Source of the DNA: SCRA01 sp035533275
Lineage (GTDB): Bacteria; Vulcanimicrobiota; Vulcanimicrobiia; Vulcanimicrobiales; SCRA01
Assembly (NCBI GenBank): GCA_035533275.1
Contig: DATLUD010000008.1
Location: forward strand, 124,001 to 188,000
Reading direction: 5' to 3'
DNA: 64,000 bases
Of this stretch, positions 50,772 through 60,235 are shown one piece after another; within the stretch, counting starts at the first letter, position 1, and every line of letters begins with the position of its first letter. The notes beneath the pieces are model-generated. The model searched no databases. It saw nothing but the letters and a program-made list of their open reading frames with translations, and was not told the DNA's origin. The translations under genes were made by a program, and so were the position numbers.

Positions 50772-52173
50772 GCGAGCCTCCTACGGTCATCGAAGAGATG
50801 AGCAGCGTCGGCAGCCCAACGCCCACGGGCACGAGCTGGCCGCCCTTGCCGCACGTGTACGAGCCGTTCGCCAGACGCATGTCGGAGCCGACCGCCGTTA
50901 CCCGCGTCATGATCTCCGGGCCGTTGCCGATCAGCGTGGCTCCCTTGACGGGCGCGGTCAGACGCCCGTCCTCGATGAGGTAACCCTCGCCGACCATGAA
51001 GACGAAATCGCCTTTGGAGATGTCCACCTGGCCGCCCGCGAACGACTTGGCGTAGAAGCCGCGCTTCACGCGGCGCAGCACCTCGTCGGCCGTGAGATCT
51101 CCCGCCGGCATGTACGTGTTGGTCATGCGCGGCTGCGGAAGCACGCGGAACGACTGGCGCCGCCCGCTCCCGGTGGAGTGCGTGTGCATCAGCGCCGCGT
51201 TGAGCGTGTCCTGCATGTAGCCGCGGAGGATGCCCTTCTCGACCAGCATCTTGTGCTGCCCCGGCGTACCCTCGTCGTCGATCGAGACGCTGCCGCGCTC
51301 GCCGGGCAAGTTGCCGTCGTCGTAGATGGTGACCAGCTCGCTGGCCACGCGCTCTCCCACGCGCCCGCTGTAGAGCGAGACCCCTTGGCGGTTGAAGTCC
51401 GATTCCAAGCCGTGTCCCACCGCCTCGTGCAGGAGCACGCCGCCGCCGCCAGGGCCAACCACCACCGGCAGCTCTCCGGCGGGCGCCTCCACCGCGTCGA
51501 GGTTCACGACGGCGATGCGCGCCGCCTCGCCCGCGATCTGCTCCGGGGTGACGCCGTCGTAGAACTCGAATCCGCGCCGGCCGCCGTCGCCATAGTAGCC
51601 GTGGGTGCGCTCACCGTTGCGCTCCGCTACCACCTGCACCGCGAACGAGACCAACGGGCGCCGGTCGCGCACCAGGCGGCCCTCGCTGGTGGCGACGAGC
51701 ACCTCCTGCACCTCGTCGTGCAGGTTGGCGTTGACCGCGCGAACGCTGGCGTCGAAGCGGCGCGCCGCGGCGTCGGCGCGTTGGAGCATCTCGACGCGCC
51801 GCCCCATCGCCACGCGGTCGCTCCACAGCCCCGGCAGGTACATGCTCTCGACAGAGCGCTCGCTGACGGAGACGGAGCGCGTGGTACCGCCGTGCGCGAT
51901 CTTCGCGGCCACGCGCGCCGCGCGCTCGAGCGCCTCCTGCGAGAGATCGTCGCTGTATCCGTAGCCCTGCTGGTCGCCGACGCGCACGCGGATGCCGACG
52001 CCCCGCATGACGTGGACGCCGGCCTCGTGGATGCGCCCCTCTTGGAGCCGCAGCACGTGCGAGAGGCGGTGTTCGAAGAAGAGCTCGGCGTACTCGCCGC
52101 CGCGCTCGAGCGCGACGCCGAGCAAATGCTCGATGGCCGCGGTCGAAAGGGGTTCCGTTTGCGTGTCGCTCAC
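50761..52173 (-). CDS. tldD: TldD metalloprotease subunit
   Basis: 470 residues. The zinc motif HEAVGHGLE (HExxxH) lies at about residue 250; RPLVSFAVQVVAERNG, GERGSVSIDDEGTPGQHKMLVEKG and GSGRRQSFRVLPQPRMTNTY are family stretches. It forms the catalytic subunit with TldE and degrades unfolded peptides of fewer than about 30 residues, or processes modified peptides. ATG at 52173 overlaps the manA stop by four bases. No peptide-natural-product genes are nearby, so housekeeping peptide clearance is the simpler role. Confidence 0.94.
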   Translation of the reverse strand: MSDTQTEPLSTAAIEHLLGVALERGGEYAELFFEHRLSHVLRLQEGRIHEAGVHVMRGVGIRVRVGDQQGYGYSDDLSQEALERAARVAAKIAHGGTTRSVSVSERSVESMYLPGLWSDRVAMGRRVEMLQRADAAARRFDASVRAVNANLHDEVQEVLVATSEGRLVRDRRPLVSFAVQVVAERNGERTHGYYGDGGRRGFEFYDGVTPEQIAGEAARIAVVNLDAVEAPAGELPVVVGPGGGGVLLHEAVGHGLESDFNRQGVSLYSGRVGERVASELVTIYDDGNLPGERGSVSIDDEGTPGQHKMLVEKGILRGYMQDTLNAALMHTHSTGSGRRQSFRVLPQPRMTNTYMPAGDLTADEVLRRVKRGFYAKSFAGGQVDISKGDFVFMVGEGYLIEDGRLTAPVKGATLIGNGPEIMTRVTAVGSDMRLANGSYTCGKGGQLVPVGVGLPTLLISSMTVGGSRVG

Positions 52174-53282
52174 CGGCCGAGGGGCTTAACCGTCGCCCCC
52201 CGGGCTCCTCTCGCGGCCGCGAACTGCGCCAGGAAGGCCTCGCTGCGCTCGGCGGAGACGCCGGCCGAAGCCAAGCGCCGGTGGAGCGCCTGATCGTCGG
52301 CGGGGGGAGCCGCCAGCAAGAGACCCGCGGGCGCTGCGCCGGAGGCGCGCACGCGCAGCGTTCTCAAGGCCCCGGGCACGAGCGCCGTGGTGAAGGGCGC
52401 CAGCTCGAGTCTCTCGCCGATGCCCCATGCCAGCACCACCGGCTCGCCCAGCGCCATCGCCGCGAGGGGCATCCCCTCCAGCGAGATCTCGCCTCCGCTC
52501 GCGCCCACCTCCGCGCGCTCGACCCAGAATCGCGGATCGGAGATCAGCGCCGCGCGCGCGACTCCGTCGAGCTCGTACGACAGCGGTGCCATCTGCGCGA
52601 AGCGCGCCGCGCGGAAATCCAGGACGTCGCCGGCCTTCTCCACGTGCAGCTCGCGCGGCTTGCCGTCCGCCCCCACGCGGTTCCAGTCGAAGATGCGGTA
52701 CGTGAGATCGCTGGCCTGCTGCGTCTCGAAGAGCACGATGCCCCGGCCGATCGCGTGCAGCGTCCCCGCGGGCAGGTAGAACGCCTGACCGGCCTCCACC
52801 GGCACTCGCCGCAGCAGCTCCCCCAACGAGCCGTCGGCCACGCGGCGCTCGTACTCGCTCCGGTCGGTGTCGCGCGTCCATCCCAGGAAGAGCGCCGCCC
52901 CCGGCTCGGCCTCCAGAACGTACCAGCACTCCGCCTTGCCGTTGGGCTGCCCCTCCACGCGCCGGGCGTAGTCGTCGTCGGGGTGCACCTGCACGGAGAG
53001 ACTCTCCTGGGCGTCGATGATCTTGGTGAGGATCGGGAAGAGGCGCGAGGCGTCGAGCGCTCCCATCAGCGCGTTGCCGAGCAGCGCGCGCAGGTCGGCC
53101 ACGCGCAGCCCCGCCATCGCGCCGTCGGCGACGCGGTTCTCGTCCCAACACTCCCATGACTCGCCGAGGCGCTCCGCAGCGGAGCCGGGCTTGCCATAGC
53201 GCGTGACGAGCGCGCTCCCGCCCCAGATGGCCGCGGCGGTCCTGGGAACGAGCACATAGGGATACAGTCGCGGATCGTCCAT
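52170..53282 (-). CDS. manA: Mannose-6-phosphate isomerase, class I (ManA-like)
   Basis: 370-residue cupin enzyme that interconverts mannose-6-phosphate and fructose-6-phosphate. Motifs: PILTKIIDAQESLSVQVHPDD (zinc His), GKAECWYVLEAEPG (Lys/Glu) and YLPAGTLHAIGRGIVLFE (second His). N-terminal PRTAAAIWGGSALVTRYG is the family opening. The C-terminal 100 residues are the degenerate second cupin. The ATG at 53282 is 24 bp after the PBP4 gene stop. Provides mannose derivatives for surface glycans (family knowledge). Confidence 0.9.
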   Translation of the reverse strand: MDDPRLYPYVLVPRTAAAIWGGSALVTRYGKPGSAAERLGESWECWDENRVADGAMAGLRVADLRALLGNALMGALDASRLFPILTKIIDAQESLSVQVHPDDDYARRVEGQPNGKAECWYVLEAEPGAALFLGWTRDTDRSEYERRVADGSLGELLRRVPVEAGQAFYLPAGTLHAIGRGIVLFETQQASDLTYRIFDWNRVGADGKPRELHVEKAGDVLDFRAARFAQMAPLSYELDGVARAALISDPRFWVERAEVGASGGEISLEGMPLAAMALGEPVVLAWGIGERLELAPFTTALVPGALRTLRVRASGAAPAGLLLAAPPADDQALHRRLASAGVSAERSEAFLAQFAAARGARGATVKPLGR

Positions 53283-53305
53283 CTGCCTCTCTGTACCCCG
53301 CGCGC

Positions 53306-54826
53306 TCAGAGCGTGCTCACGCGGTCGAGGATCTCGTCCTCCAGGTCCCAGACGCGGTCGAGAGAGTCCCAGTCGTCGGCGATGAAGGCAAAGCAGACGA
53401 CCCCGTGGTGGCGGGTCTGCACGTAGCCGGCCAGACTACTGGCGCCGTCCTCGTAGCCGTCCTTCGCGTGAACCAGGCCGGCGGCTTGGTCGAGGCTGCG
53501 GTAGCGCACCGTGCCGTCGAGGCCCACGCGCGGCAGCTCGCGGATAAAGGCCGCCCCGCCGCGGGCGGAGAGATCGAGCGCCAAGAGATGCGCCAGCGTC
53601 GCCGCGTCGACGCGATCCTTCGGCGAGAGTCCGCTGCCGTCGAGGATGCGCGCGCCTCGGAGCCCCAGCCCCGCCGCGCCGAAGAGGTGCTGCTCGGCCG
53701 CACGCCCCGTGTCCACCGTGCCCGGCTCCCCGGAGTCGCGTCCGATCACGCGCAGCAGCTGCTCCGCCGTGTGGTTGTTCGACTCGAAGAACATGCTGCG
53801 CACGAGCCTGCCGACGCGCTCGGAGGGGTGATCCCAGAGCACGGTGCCTCCCGTGGTCGGCTTCGCGGCCACGCGCACGGCACGCACCTCGATGCCGTCG
53901 GCGCGGAGCATCCGGGCGAAGGCGTTGCCCACGAATGCGGGCTCGTCCACGACGGTGCGCCAGAAGCTCTGCATCGGCCCGGCGGGGATTCCGCCCGAAA
54001 CGGTCAGCTCGCGGCCATCGCCGGTGCGCTCGATCGAGAGCGACATCGTCGCGTTCGTGGTCGCGGCGCCGCCCACGATGCGCACCGCGTCGTTCTCCGG
54101 CTCCATCGCGATCTTCGCCGGGGCGCCCGGGGTCGTCGGCGTGACGTCGATCTGTACCACGCCCTGGTCGAGGGCAACCGCGCTCGCCCCCGCGGCGTAA
54201 TCGTACTCGAGGTCGCTGGGAAGCCACGTGGGGTTCTGCTCGGGACCTCCGAAGGCCGTGGCGTCGACGACCAGGTCGCCGTCGATGCGGCGGATGCCGC
54301 GGCGCGCCAGCGCTCGGGCGGCGGCCGCGAGATCGTCGGTCGCCAGCAACGGGTCGCCGGCGCCGACCAGGCGCAGGTCGCCGTGGATCACGCCGTCCGC
54401 GCCGGGCGGCTCCGTGGCCACCAGGCGCGTGTGAAGCCGCGCGTCACGGCCCAATCCGAAGTACGCGGCGCTTCCGATCAGCAGCTTCATCGTGGAGGCC
54501 GGCACGAGCAGCGCGGAGGCGTTGCGCTGATAGAGCACCTGGCCGTCGGCGGCCATCACGACGATGCCGCTCTTGGAGGGCATGCCCTCCGCGTTCGCCA
54601 GCGGCGCGATCATGCGGCGCGCGCGCGCCGCCGCCTGCGCCGACCAGGGCGGCTGATGGGATCCCTCGACGACGTAAGGTGCGAGCTGCACGACCGCCGC
54701 GGGACGAGCCGCCGTGGGCGCCGACGCCTGCCGATGGTGGATCAGGGTGCCGACGAGATGCGCGATCCCCGCCACGACGAGGGCCGCCGCCGCGACGACG
54801 GCAACGCAGAAGACGACGAAGGGCAC
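53306..54826 (-). CDS. dacB: D-alanyl-D-alanine carboxypeptidase/endopeptidase PBP4 (DacB-like)
   Basis: 506 residues, anchored by one N-terminal membrane helix (FVVFCVAVVAAAALVVAGIAH). Peptidase S13 domain: nucleophile motif Ser111-TMK (VPASTMKLLIG), SNN in FFESNNHTAEQLL, but the third motif reads K455-D-G (VHAKDGYEDGASSLAGYV) where KTG/KSG is expected. S13 enzymes cleave D-Ala-D-Ala cross-links in the periplasm. The Thr-to-Asp change in the third motif may slow or alter catalysis. GTG at 54826, 40 bp after the M1 peptidase stop. Confidence 0.87.
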   Translation of the reverse strand: MPFVVFCVAVVAAAALVVAGIAHLVGTLIHHRQASAPTAARPAAVVQLAPYVVEGSHQPPWSAQAAARARRMIAPLANAEGMPSKSGIVVMAADGQVLYQRNASALLVPASTMKLLIGSAAYFGLGRDARLHTRLVATEPPGADGVIHGDLRLVGAGDPLLATDDLAAAARALARRGIRRIDGDLVVDATAFGGPEQNPTWLPSDLEYDYAAGASAVALDQGVVQIDVTPTTPGAPAKIAMEPENDAVRIVGGAATTNATMSLSIERTGDGRELTVSGGIPAGPMQSFWRTVVDEPAFVGNAFARMLRADGIEVRAVRVAAKPTTGGTVLWDHPSERVGRLVRSMFFESNNHTAEQLLRVIGRDSGEPGTVDTGRAAEQHLFGAAGLGLRGARILDGSGLSPKDRVDAATLAHLLALDLSARGGAAFIRELPRVGLDGTVRYRSLDQAAGLVHAKDGYEDGASSLAGYVQTRHHGVVCFAFIADDWDSLDRVWDLEDEILDRVSTL

Positions 54827-54866
54827 GTAGCGCAGCAGACGCCTCCGGCGACGGAGGCGTGCGGCG

Positions 54867-57422
54867 TCAGCGGCGCGCCAGCTCTTCGATTCGCTCGCGA
54901 AGTCTACGGTTCTCCTCCTTCACCTGATCGAGGTCCTCGCGCAGGCGCACGAGCTCCGCCGGCGTCTGCGACGCCTCACGAATCTTGATCGCCGCCTCCG
55001 CGGCGGGACGCTTGACGCGTGGGTCGTCGCCGGCCTGCAAGCGCGCGAGCACGGGTAGGGCGCGCGCGTCGCCCACGCTCTCCAACGCAGCGATGCACGC
55101 GAGCTGGACCAGAAACTGCCGGTCGTCGTCGGCCAAGGGCATCAGCGCGTCGAGGATTCTCGTGCGCTGCCGCTCCAGCAGCGCGGCCGCGCGCGCCGCC
55201 GCGCGCATGGCGGCGCGCCGCAGGGGCTCGGGCTTGCCGTAGGCCGTGCACTCGAGGATCTGCGTGACGGCACGCTCGTCGGCCGTCTCCGCCAAGCCCC
55301 GCACGGCCCCGCAGGCGACCGTCTCTGCCCAGGAGGCGTAGGCGGTCTGCCGCACCAGCAGCTCGAAGCCGCGGCCATCGCGGGTCTTGCCGAGCGCCTC
55401 CAGCGCCGCCGCCATCACGAAGTACGAGGGATCCTCGGTTGCCAGCGGCGCAAGCGCATCGGCGGCGCGCGCCTCGCGCCAGCTGCCCAGGGCCGCGGCG
55501 ACCGCGCGTCGCGCCTTGGGGTGCGCGAGCGAGACGGCCGCGATGAGCGACTCCAGCGCCGACGGGCTGCGCGACTCGCCAAGGGCGGCGGCGATCTCCG
55601 CCTGAACGCCCCAAAACGGATCCCCCAGGAGAGCGGAGCGCAGCGCCTCGCGCGCATCGCGCGTCGACTCCTTGGCAAGACGCTTGGCGGCGCGGATGCG
55701 CGAGGCCGGATCCGGGTCGCCGAGCAGGATCGCGATCAGCATCTCCGGCGGCGCCTCCAGCTCCACCGTCTTGAGCACGAAGTTGCCCGGGTCCAAGCGC
55801 AGCAGCGCCGGCTCGGCGGTCACCGGGATCACGAAGAGGTGCTCCGCCTCGTCGACGTGCAAACGCAGGCGCTGCTCGCCCGGGAGCGGCGCGGTCCCGT
55901 GGTCGCGCGCGGGGGCGGACGGCCGCTCGGCGATCACCCCGACCTCGAGTGTGAAGCGGTACGGAGGCTGGTCGTCGGAGATCTTCTGCTTCTGCTTCAC
56001 GCGCAGCTTCGCGAGCTTTTGGGCGTCGTCGTACGCGTAGGAGAGCGTCAGCTCGGGGTGGCCGCCGCGCTCGATCCACTGGTCGGTGAACCAGCGGATG
56101 TTGCGCCCGGTCGCGCGCTCGACGGCCCGCACCAGATCGATCGTCTCGACGCTCTGCCAGCCGTTGTCGGCGACGTAGCGGTTGATCGAGCGCCAGAAGA
56201 GCTCCTCGCCCAGCTCGCCCCGCAGCATGTGCAGGACCGTCCCGCCCTTCTCGTAGAGGTGCCGGTCGAAGAGGTCGATCGGCTCACGGTAGAGGTTGCA
56301 GACGATGGGGCGGCGATAGCGCTCGTCATCCTCGTGGAGATACGTCGAGACCATGCCGTAGACGTCGTGGACGTATTCGTCCCAGCCCAGGTCCGCTTCG
56401 CGGAAGACGGCCTCGAAGAACGTGGCGAAGCTCTCGTTGAGCCACGCCTGCGACCAATCCCGGCAGGTCAGCAAATCGCCGAACCATTGATGGGCAAGCT
56501 CGTGCGCGACCAGCGGGTCGCTCGAGAAATCGAGATGCGCGCGCTCGTCGTGCAGCGTGCGATCCGTCTGCGTCGTGGCCGAGCTGTTCTCCATCCCCCC
56601 GAACGTGAAGTCGTGGACGGCGATCTGACCGTAGCGCGCGAACGGATACGGCACGCCGATGCGCCGCTCGAAGACTTCCATCATCTTCGGCGTCTTGCCG
56701 AAGGAACGCTCGCCGTCAGCCTCGCGCCGCGGCTCGACGTACCACGAGACGGGCACCTCACCGTGGCGGTCGTGATGCTCCACGAACTCGCCCGCCACCA
56801 TCGAGGTGAGGTAGGCGCTCAGCGGCTGGTCGAGCTCGTAGCGGAAGAGGGTGTGGTCTCCCTCGTCGGTGCGCGAGATCAGGCGGCCGTTGGAGTATGC
56901 GAAGAGGCCCTTGGGCACCACGATCGAGGTCGAGAACGTGAAGCGCTCCGAGGGATGGTCCACGCATGGGAACCAGTGGCGCGCATCCTGGTCCTGCGAC
57001 TGCGTCCACGCCTGCAGCGGCTTCTCGGGATAGGCCGTCTCGGGCTGGATGAAGTAGAGGCCGCGGCGCGGACGCAGGGCCGCGTAGACGATCGAGAACT
57101 CGTAGCGCTCGCCGGCCCGCAGCGCGCGCGCGAAACGCACGCGCAAGCGGTGCTCGCGCATGGAGAAGGTCAGCGTCGTTCCATCGGCGTCGCGGATCTC
57201 CGCGACCTCGAGATCCACGGCGTCGAGCACCAGCGCATCGGCCCCGTCGACGATGGCCTCGACCCGCGTCGTGCAGACGCCGTCGAGCCGCCGGGCCGCG
57301 AGGTCCGGCCGCAGGTGCAGGTCGACGTGCAGCACGTCGGCGTGCCGGTCGGGGCCATACTGCGGGCGGGTTCCGGGAAGCGCGAAGGGACGGTGATCCA
57401 ACCGTTGCTCGTCACGATGCAT
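54867..57422 (-). CDS. M1 family zinc aminopeptidase with C-terminal HEAT repeats and coiled coil
   Basis: 851 residues. The M1 core (about 1-440) has GGMENSS, the zinc motif HELAHQWFGDL with distal Glu in WLNESFATFFE, and the catalytic tyrosine in YEKGGTVLHML. About 620-820 is a HEAT/armadillo-repeat scaffold (ALLGDPFWGVQAEIAAALGE, ALAPLATEDPSYFVMAAALE), then a short coiled coil (VRLREDLDQVKEENRRLRER). This resembles yeast/bacterial 'PepN-HEAT' proteins. It frees N-terminal residues from peptides in the cytoplasm. ATG at 57422; earlier in-frame starts overlap the glyoxalase-like gene. Confidence 0.92.
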   Translation of the reverse strand: MHRDEQRLDHRPFALPGTRPQYGPDRHADVLHVDLHLRPDLAARRLDGVCTTRVEAIVDGADALVLDAVDLEVAEIRDADGTTLTFSMREHRLRVRFARALRAGERYEFSIVYAALRPRRGLYFIQPETAYPEKPLQAWTQSQDQDARHWFPCVDHPSERFTFSTSIVVPKGLFAYSNGRLISRTDEGDHTLFRYELDQPLSAYLTSMVAGEFVEHHDRHGEVPVSWYVEPRREADGERSFGKTPKMMEVFERRIGVPYPFARYGQIAVHDFTFGGMENSSATTQTDRTLHDERAHLDFSSDPLVAHELAHQWFGDLLTCRDWSQAWLNESFATFFEAVFREADLGWDEYVHDVYGMVSTYLHEDDERYRRPIVCNLYREPIDLFDRHLYEKGGTVLHMLRGELGEELFWRSINRYVADNGWQSVETIDLVRAVERATGRNIRWFTDQWIERGGHPELTLSYAYDDAQKLAKLRVKQKQKISDDQPPYRFTLEVGVIAERPSAPARDHGTAPLPGEQRLRLHVDEAEHLFVIPVTAEPALLRLDPGNFVLKTVELEAPPEMLIAILLGDPDPASRIRAAKRLAKESTRDAREALRSALLGDPFWGVQAEIAAALGESRSPSALESLIAAVSLAHPKARRAVAAALGSWREARAADALAPLATEDPSYFVMAAALEALGKTRDGRGFELLVRQTAYASWAETVACGAVRGLAETADERAVTQILECTAYGKPEPLRRAAMRAAARAAALLERQRTRILDALMPLADDDRQFLVQLACIAALESVGDARALPVLARLQAGDDPRVKRPAAEAAIKIREASQTPAELVRLREDLDQVKEENRRLRERIEELARR

Positions 57423-57481
57423 ACCCGCCCGTCGTTCGCGGGGCTGAGCGCCCCTCCTTTCGCGACGCACGGGTGGCGCCG

Positions 57482-57865
57482 CTACCGAGGCTCGAGCAGC
57501 TCGACGGGAATGCCGTTGGGATCTTCGACGAACGCGATCCAGCGCGTGCCGCCCGGCGATTTCTTCGGGCCGCTCAGGATCTTCACGCCTTCGGCCCGCA
57601 GCCGCTCGCACAATGCGGGGAGGTCGCCGTCGACTTCGAGCGCCAGATGCTCGTAACGATTGCCGAGCTGGTATGGCGGATGCTCCTCCAGATCGTAGAC
57701 GAGCTCGATGTACGCGCTCCAATCGCTTCCCACGAACGCCATGTCGGCGTTCCCCGGGTAGTGGATCGGCCCGTCGAGGAGCTTCAGGCCCAGCTTCTTG
57801 GTGTAGAACTCGATCGTCTGCGCCATGTCGTTGACGAAGATCGAGGTGTGCAGGTAACGCGGCAT
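57482..57865 (-). CDS. VOC-family glyoxalase-like protein
   Basis: 127 residues of the vicinal-oxygen-chelate fold with two beta-alpha-beta-beta-beta modules. Metal ligands appear at YLHTSIFV (His), YIELVYD (Glu), YEHLALEV (His) and IPVELLEP (Glu), the set of lactoylglutathione lyase GloA. It may detoxify methylglyoxal or act in a related conversion. ATG at 57865. Gap of 59 bp to the M1 gene. Confidence 0.85.
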   Translation of the reverse strand: MPRYLHTSIFVNDMAQTIEFYTKKLGLKLLDGPIHYPGNADMAFVGSDWSAYIELVYDLEEHPPYQLGNRYEHLALEVDGDLPALCERLRAEGVKILSGPKKSPGGTRWIAFVEDPNGIPVELLEPR

Positions 57866-57890
57866 GAGGATGCGTTCGCCGTCGGCGCCG

Positions 57891-59384
57891 CTACTCTTCC
57901 CAGAGCAGGATGCGCAAGCCGTTGGGCCGCATCCCGCGGCAGAGCGTCAGGTAGTACGTGCGGGCCGGTATCCCCTCGTAGCGATAGGTCCGCGTTCCGT
58001 CCGGCACCACCTCGTCGCACGCGCGGCCGAGCTGGCGCACGAAATCGGGGCGGGTCGCCAGAGGCTCCTTGTCGACGAAGATCGCCGTCGCCGGGTCGGC
58101 GTCGTGATTGAACCACGTCCGCGCCTGACGCCCCTGCCGATCGTAGCCGATGACCACGGGGGGCACGCCGCCGTAGAAGTCCAGCAGGCTCGAGAGTCCA
58201 TAGCCGTCGGTCATCACCATGGCGTGGCGGCGGCGCGCCTCGGCCGCCACGTCGCGCCCGAGTTTGGGATACGTGAAGATCTCGAAGGGCCCGTTGTTGG
58301 TCAGGTCATGGCCGAAGGCGCGGATGGCCGGCGCCACCGTGTGCGACGGGGCGGCGGCCACGGCCAGCAACGGCGCGGAGAGCACGACCGAGGGCACCAC
58401 CACCCACGCCCACGTCGCGCGCCGCCATGGCAGCTTCACCGCCAGCGCCGCCCCCACGCCCACCAGCGTGACGAAGGGGCCGTAGAGCCAGTAGATCTCG
58501 ACGCGCTCGACGACGCCGAGGGCCACGATCACCGCCGTCATCGGCAGCGCGCTCCAGAGCGCCAGACGTCCCCACGACGTGCGGGCCCGCGCCGCTTGAA
58601 TCGCCCCCCAGACCGAGGCTGCCGCGGAGCCCGGTCCCAGCACCAGCGCTGAGAGCGCCAAGAAGGTCGCCACGCGCGCGAGGCTTATCCCCTCGTCCAC
58701 GTGACGCCCCACGAGCGCAAAGGCGAAGGTCTCCCAACGATGCTGAGCGTTCCACCAGAGCAAGGGGAGCACCCCGATTGCGAAGACCAACGGGGCGAGC
58801 GGCCACCCCCGCGCCAGTCGCCCCTCGACGCGCCGCGTGCGCCACGCCGCCACCGTCGCCGCGAAGGGCAACGCAAAGGCGAGGAGGCGACTCTCGACGC
58901 CCCCGGCGGCTGCCAGGCCCAGCGCCGCCCACCACCAGCCGCCGCGGTCCAGGGCGCGCTTGCCCGCCGCCAGGGTCGCGCACCAGAAGAGCAGGTACGG
59001 CGCATCCGGCGAGGCCACGCTGACGCCGACGGTGAGGAGCGGCGCCAGATTGAGCAGGAGCGCCGCCGCGGCGCCGGCGCGGCGGTCGTGGGCGATCTGG
59101 GCCGCGAAGTCCGCCAGAAAGAGGGTGGCACCGAGGCCGCAGACCAGAAAGCCCAAACGCACGAGCGCGGCGCTCCGCACGCCGTGATCGAACAGGGCGA
59201 TGACCAAGGCCACGCCCGCCGGATGATCGTAGTACGCGGCCGCGGGGCGCAGGCTCCACTCCCAGTAGTACGCCTCATCCCCCGTCAGCGGCGTCGAGAA
59301 CGACGCCACGGCGCGCGCTGCGAAGACGACCGCCACGGCGGCCCAAGCCGCCAGCTCCCACCGCGCGGGCCGGCGCACGCTCAC
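57891..59384 (-). CDS. GT39-type membrane glycosyltransferase (ArnT-like)
   Basis: 497-residue membrane protein with many predicted helices and the GT39/ArnT opening: FSTPLTGDEAYYWEWSLRPA with the conserved acidic DEAYYW loop, then YYDHPAGVALVIALFDHGV (catalytic-loop region). It should transfer a sugar from a lipid carrier to lipid A, cell-wall glycan or protein. GTG at 59384 overlaps the SDR stop (GTGA); a second GTG at 59378 has a better-spaced GAAGG site. Confidence 0.85.
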   Translation of the reverse strand: MSVRRPARWELAAWAAVAVVFAARAVASFSTPLTGDEAYYWEWSLRPAAAYYDHPAGVALVIALFDHGVRSAALVRLGFLVCGLGATLFLADFAAQIAHDRRAGAAAALLLNLAPLLTVGVSVASPDAPYLLFWCATLAAGKRALDRGGWWWAALGLAAAGGVESRLLAFALPFAATVAAWRTRRVEGRLARGWPLAPLVFAIGVLPLLWWNAQHRWETFAFALVGRHVDEGISLARVATFLALSALVLGPGSAAASVWGAIQAARARTSWGRLALWSALPMTAVIVALGVVERVEIYWLYGPFVTLVGVGAALAVKLPWRRATWAWVVVPSVVLSAPLLAVAAAPSHTVAPAIRAFGHDLTNNGPFEIFTYPKLGRDVAAEARRRHAMVMTDGYGLSSLLDFYGGVPPVVIGYDRQGRQARTWFNHDADPATAIFVDKEPLATRPDFVRQLGRACDEVVPDGTRTYRYEGIPARTYYLTLCRGMRPNGLRILLWEE

Positions 59385-60139
59385 CCTTCGTAGGCTTCCT
59401 GGAGGCCGCCGCTCACCGCCACCGACTGCGCGGTGATGTAGCCCGCCTCGTCCGCAACCAGGGTGCGCACGGCGTACGCCACGTCTTCCCACGATCCGGC
59501 GTGCCGGGTGGGATTCTTGGGCTTGGGAACGCGGCGCGCGGCCTCGCGATCCAGGTCCTTGCCCTCGCGAATGTCGCCGGGCTCGACCACGTTGCAGGTG
59601 ACGCCGTACTGGGCCGCCTCGATCGCCACGCACTTGGCCAGCTCCACGACGGCCGCCTTCGCCGCCGCGTAGACGGACATGTCACGCGCCGCCAGCGTGT
59701 GGCTGCTGCCGTTCATGCCGAAGCAGACGATGCGTCCGAAGCGCCGCTCGATCATTCCGGGGAGCGCCGCGTGCGTGCACGCGAACGTGGAGGTCAGATT
59801 GCCGTCGACCATCGCGCGCAGATCGTCGAGCGTGGTCCGCGCGAAGGGCTTGACCACGATGTCGCCGGCCGCGTTGACCAAGACGTCGATGCGGCCGTAG
59901 CGCGACTCCACGGCGCGAACCAGCCGCGTGGCTTGCTCGGGATCGGAGACGTCGGCTTGGAAGAGGCCGTGATCGGCGTGTCCGGCGGCAAGGACTCGCG
60001 CCAGCGTCTCCTGCGCCGCTGCCTCGCTCGCACGGTAGTTGACCGCGACCACATAGCCGTGGGCCGCGAGATCGACGCAGATGCCGCGCGCCAAGCCCGA
60101 GGCCGCACCGGTGACGAGGGCGATGCGCGGCTGAGTCAT
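59381..60139 (-). CDS. Short-chain dehydrogenase/reductase
   Basis: 252-residue classical SDR: cofactor motif VTGAASGLARGI, NAAG in VLVNAAGDI, and catalytic Ser-Tyr-Lys with YAAAK in SVYAAAKAAVVELAK; CNVVEPGDIREG and the end VSGGLQEAYEG follow. Likely NAD(P)(H)-dependent oxidoreductase of unknown substrate. ATG at 60139; the coupling to the GT39 gene hints at sugar or lipid precursor metabolism. Its ribosome binding site lies in a hairpin (60141-60164). An ATG at 60172 would add 11 residues. Confidence 0.9.
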   Translation of the reverse strand: MTQPRIALVTGAASGLARGICVDLAAHGYVVAVNYRASEAAAQETLARVLAAGHADHGLFQADVSDPEQATRLVRAVESRYGRIDVLVNAAGDIVVKPFARTTLDDLRAMVDGNLTSTFACTHAALPGMIERRFGRIVCFGMNGSSHTLAARDMSVYAAAKAAVVELAKCVAIEAAQYGVTCNVVEPGDIREGKDLDREAARRVPKPKNPTRHAGSWEDVAYAVRTLVADEAGYITAQSVAVSGGLQEAYEG

Positions 60140-60140
60140 C

Positions 60141-60164
60141 GCGCCCCTCGTTCGCAGGGGGCGC
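60141..60164 (-). promoter_or_regulatory. Hairpin overlapping the SDR ribosome binding site
   Basis: GCGCCCCT (60141-60148) pairs with AGGGGGCGC (60156-60164, one bulged G) around a 7-nt loop. On the minus-strand mRNA the GAGGGGCG of the SDR ribosome binding site lies in the stem right next to the ATG at 60139, so folding would hide it. This suggests translational control or weak initiation. Confidence 0.4.
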
Positions 60165-60194
60165 GCCTCCATCCCTTCGTGCCTAGGAGGCAGG

Positions 60195-60235
60195 TTCAGA
60201 CCTCCTCCATGCGGCTTCAGACCTCCGCCATGCGG
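60195..60235. repeat. Two-copy tandem repeat (20-nt units, 21-nt period)
   Basis: Units 60195-60214 and 60216-60235 share 19 of 20 bases (TTCAGACCTC-T/G-CCATGCGG core). They lie in the SDR leader. A slip duplication; it could also be a repeated regulator site. The rest of 60236-60417 shows no gene that I can support apart from the small ORF that follows. Confidence 0.6.
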
